Shown here: positions 6,967 to 8,847 of the stretch, piece after piece
Numbering within the stretch: position 1 is the stretch's first letter
Layout of the letters: each line of letters starts with the position of its first letter
Source of the DNA: Paludibacter sp. UBA5753
Lineage (GTDB): Bacteria > Bacteroidota > Bacteroidia > Bacteroidales > Paludibacteraceae
NCBI GenBank assembly: GCA_002427615.1
Contig: DIFH01000013.1
Location: forward strand, 1-8,847
Reading direction: 5' to 3'
Length of the DNA: 8,847 nt
Notes under the pieces: model-generated
The model's input: the letters and a program-made list of their open reading frames with translations, nothing else
What the model was told of the DNA's origin: nothing
Databases searched by the model: none
Translations under genes and position numbers: made by a program

Positions 6967-8082
6967 TCAAATCTCCTGAATGATTTCAATTATCCGCTTT
7001 TGATTTTCCGAATTCAGTGCCGGATAAATCGGTAAGCACAAAACCTTGGATGAATCGTATGCTGCCACAGGCAGGTTGTCGCGTTGTGCAGACGGGAATC
7101 CCCGATACATCGGGAAATCACTTATCAATGGATAAAAATAGCGTCGCGCAAAAACCCCATGTAGGCGTAGTTTGTCATTTAGTTCGTCGCGTGATAAAGG
7201 ATACTCTTTTTCAATCAATATCGGGAAATAGGCAAAATTATAAATTGTATCTTTCGGCAACGGAGGACAAAAGATTCCCGAAACAGACGACAGTTTATTG
7301 CGATATAAATTGTCTATTTTTCGGCGATTATCAATTGCCATATCAATATGCTTAAGTTGTAATAACCCAAATGCTGCCTGTAATTCATTCATCTTGGCGT
7401 TGATTCCGGGAGCTACTACTGTAACCTCATCATGGAAACCGAAATTTTTTAAATCGTCAATTCGCGCCTTCGTCTTTTCGTCAGGGCAAATAATGGCACC
7501 ACCCTCAAAGGTGTTGAATACCTTTGTCGCATGAAAGCTCAAGACTGACAGATCTCCATGCTTCATGAGGCTCTGTCCTTTATACTTAACCCCAAATGCG
7601 TGTGCAGCGTCATAAATTACGTTGAGGCCATATATATCCGCTATTTTTTGTATTTTTTCCACATCGCATGGTTTCCCATACACGTGTACCGGCATGATCG
7701 CAGTAGTATGTGGCGTGATCGCCGCTTCTATTTTATCCGGATCAAGATTAAAAGTCTTAGGGTCAATATCAACAAATACCGGTTTAATTCCATTCCAAAG
7801 AAGGGAATGAGCAGTCGCTACAAATGAAAATGGCGTTGTTATTACCTCGCCGGTAATCCGCAACGCTTGCAGTGCCGTAACTAATGCAAGCGTGCCGTTG
7901 GCAAATAGGGCAAGATGCTCAACACCGAGGTAATCTGCAAGTTTTTTTTCCAGTTCTTGATGAAAAGGTCCGTTGTTAGTGAGCCATTTATTTTCCCATA
8001 TTTGCTCGAGATACGGTTGAAATTCTTCCAATGGGGGAAGGAAGGGCTGGGTGACGTATATTGGCTTTTCTAAAGGGTTCAT
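6967..8082 (-). CDS. vioA: VioA-type dTDP-4-amino-4,6-dideoxyglucose transaminase (DegT/DnrJ/EryC1)
   Basis: 371 aa PLP-dependent sugar aminotransferase that would convert dTDP-4-keto-6-deoxyglucose to dTDP-4-amino-4,6-dideoxyglucose (viosamine) with glutamate as amino donor. Landmarks are FLPPLEEFQPYLEQIW (14-29), LTNNGPFHQELE (34-45), FANGT (60-64), DAAHAFG (158-164; Asp158 for the pyridine nitrogen) and SFHATKVFNTFEGG (182-195), with Lys187 as the PLP Schiff-base lysine. The N-terminal part strongly resembles E. coli O7 VioA as I remember it, more than WecE or FdtB. Length is normal for the family. AGGAG at 8093-8097 precedes the ATG by ten bases. The gene is followed one base later by a beta-helix acyltransferase, which fits amination then acylation. 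C4 (gluco) versus other stereochemistry is inferred from similarity only. Confidence 0.88.
   Translation of the reverse strand: MNPLEKPIYVTQPFLPPLEEFQPYLEQIWENKWLTNNGPFHQELEKKLADYLGVEHLALFANGTLALVTALQALRITGEVITTPFSFVATAHSLLWNGIKPVFVDIDPKTFNLDPDKIEAAITPHTTAIMPVHVYGKPCDVEKIQKIADIYGLNVIYDAAHAFGVKYKGQSLMKHGDLSVLSFHATKVFNTFEGGAIICPDEKTKARIDDLKNFGFHDEVTVVAPGINAKMNELQAAFGLLQLKHIDMAIDNRRKIDNLYRNKLSSVSGIFCPPLPKDTIYNFAYFPILIEKEYPLSRDELNDKLRLHGVFARRYFYPLISDFPMYRGFPSAQRDNLPVAAYDSSKVLCLPIYPALNSENQKRIIEIIQEI
6973..6977 (-). promoter_or_regulatory. Ribosome binding site AGGAG that decides the acyltransferase start
   Basis: AGGAG lies in the last codons of the aminotransferase gene, seven bases before the ATG at 6965. 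It favours that ATG over the upstream in-frame ATG at 6989 and the ATG at 6959. Confidence 0.8.
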
Positions 8083-8092
8083 TCTATTTTAT

Positions 8093-8097
8093 CTCCT
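8093..8097 (-). promoter_or_regulatory. Ribosome binding site AGGAG of the aminotransferase gene
   Basis: AGGAG on the minus strand ends ten bases before the ATG at 8082. This is the first gene after the widest gap in the window, so it is translated independently of the acetyltransferase gene before it. Confidence 0.75.
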
Positions 8098-8191
8098 AGT
8101 GTCATTGCCTGTACATTTCAAGCTGATCGACAAGATATTTGATTTTTTTACACCAATTTTGATAGTGCAAGCAGCGGAACATTTTCAAGGA

Positions 8192-8847
8192 TCATAATGA
8201 CAAGCCTTTATCAGTATTGCTAAATTTCTTATGGCAAGCTTGGCATTGTAAATCATCATTTAATTTTTCTCCGCAAATGCACATGTATCCAATTTGTTTC
8301 GCGGGGTTGCCGGCCATCAGGGCGTGATCGGGGACGTCTTTCGTCACGACGGCGCCTGCACCGATGAAGGCGTAACTGCCGATGGTATGGCCGCAGACTA
8401 TGGTGCAGTTGGCGCCGAGTGTTGCTCCTTTTTTAATAAGCGTGGGGCGCACCTGATCCATTTTGCCAATTTCGGCCCGGGGGTTGTAGATATTGGTGAA
8501 TACCATAGAGGGGCCGCAGAAAATACCGTCTTCAAGGGTGACGCCTTTATAGACGCTGACGTTGTTTTGGATTTTGCATTTGTTGCCGATGATTGCATCG
8601 GGGCCAATGACGACGTTTTGGCCGATGTTGCAGTTCTCGCCAATTTTGGAACCGGAAAGGACGTGGGAGAAGTGCCAGATTCGCGTTTTTTCGCCAATTT
8701 GGACTTTATCATCCACGATAGCTGTTGGGTGGAGGAAGACGTCAATAAATGGGGACACCTTGTCAATCGCTCCGCGATTGCCTAAGATTTCCCCATTTAT
8801 TGTTGTTTGTTCTTTTTGTTCTATGGAGTGTTGGCTGAGTTCCAGGA
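8192..8847 (-). CDS. WbpD/WlbB-type UDP-diamino-uronate N-acetyltransferase, probably C-terminal part of a dehydrogenase fusion (partial)
   Basis: The visible acetyltransferase domain (numbered from the GTG at 8758) is a left-handed beta helix with HPTAIVDD (10-17), IGEKTRIWHFSHV (21-33), KIQNNVSVY (62-70), FCGPSMVFTN (80-89) and GATLGANCTIVCG. These are signatures of WbpD/WlbB, which acetylates the 3-amino group of UDP-GlcNAc(3NH2)A in the pathway to 2,3-diacetamido-uronic acids. A C-terminal zinc-ribbon-like tail has C160-x-C162 and C172-x-x-C175. The frame is open for 29 more codons to the window edge with no ATG; the upstream residues begin LELSQHSIEQKE, like the closing helix of Gfo/Idh/MocA dehydrogenases (the WbpB/WlbA step, which acts earlier in the same pathway). 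I therefore treat it as the end of a larger fused protein. A separate protein starting at GTG 8758 is possible, but GGAG is 11 bases away and weakly placed. Confidence 0.8.
   Translation of the reverse strand, partial: LELSQHSIEQKEQTTINGEILGNRGAIDKVSPFIDVFLHPTAIVDDKVQIGEKTRIWHFSHVLSGSKIGENCNIGQNVVIGPDAIIGNKCKIQNNVSVYKGVTLEDGIFCGPSMVFTNIYNPRAEIGKMDQVRPTLIKKGATLGANCTIVCGHTIGSYAFIGAGAVVTKDVPDHALMAGNPAKQIGYMCICGEKLNDDLQCQACHKKFSNTDKGLSL

Noticed and set aside
6966..6989. Longer start of the acyltransferase overlapping the aminotransferase gene
   Set aside because: The strong AGGAG site at 6973-6977 points to the ATG at 6965, and the extra residues are simply aminotransferase codons read in another frame.
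7942..7949. Eight-base A/T runs in vioA (7942-7949), the GT4 gene (790-797) and wzx (5357-5364)
   Set aside because: They encode ordinary Lys-Lys or Phe-Phe stretches in AT-rich sequence; runs of eight A or T are common and weak evidence of a switch compared with the G9 run.
8102..8182. 26-codon frame (MFRCLHYQNW...) in the gap between the acetyltransferase and aminotransferase genes
   Set aside because: No ribosome site, too short and no recognisable features; most likely chance in a 109-base spacer.
8294..8785. A 163-codon open frame on the plus strand, opposite the acetyltransferase
   Set aside because: It mirrors the hexapeptide-repeat gene; its Asp/Gly/Val-rich product is the antisense of repeated codons and has no domain features or ribosome site worth noting.

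Overview
The window is the inside of a cell-surface polysaccharide gene cluster (O-antigen or capsule type) from a Gram-negative bacterium, most likely a proteobacterium. All ten genes are on the minus strand and read from high to low coordinates. They are packed as one transcription unit: the largest gap is 109 bases, several stops and starts touch or lie within a few bases, and I see no internal terminator or convincing promoter. The Wzx/Wzy pair, nucleotide-sugar enzymes and glycosyltransferases mark a Wzx/Wzy-dependent pathway. The species cannot be read from this sequence.

In order of transcription: (1) a protein running off the right edge whose visible part is a WbpD/WlbB-type left-handed beta-helix N-acetyltransferase for 2,3-diamino-uronic acid sugars. 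Its frame stays open upstream, and the visible residues look like the tail of a Gfo/Idh/MocA dehydrogenase, so it is probably a dehydrogenase-acetyltransferase fusion. (2) A VioA-type PLP aminotransferase making a dTDP-4-amino-4,6-dideoxyhexose. (3) A beta-helix acyltransferase that probably caps this or another sugar. (4) A Wzx-like flippase. (5) A WecF-like (GT56) glycosyltransferase. (6) A Wzy-like polymerase. (7) An exported protein of unknown function. (8) A small protein of unknown function. (9) A GT4 glycosyltransferase. (10) The first 32 codons of an FdtA/QdtA-type cupin sugar ketoisomerase, cut by the left edge.

The genes suggest a repeat unit built from unusual amino sugars: an N-acetylated diamino-uronic acid (gene 1), an N-acylated 4-amino-4,6-dideoxyhexose (genes 2, 3 and probably transferred by 5), and perhaps a 3-amino-3,6-dideoxyhexose made with gene 10. 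Wzx would move the lipid-linked unit across the inner membrane and Wzy would polymerise it. The rmlA/rmlB-type genes that supply dTDP-4-keto-6-deoxyglucose are not in the window.

Points that stand out are a run of nine G residues inside the conserved WGGD motif of the GT56 gene, a candidate phase-variation switch; a GT56 enzyme outside its usual enterobacterial common antigen setting and paired with a VioA-type rather than WecE-type aminotransferase; two unrecognised genes (exported protein plus small protein) in the middle of the operon, with a possible frameshift between them; and strong base-composition differences along the operon.
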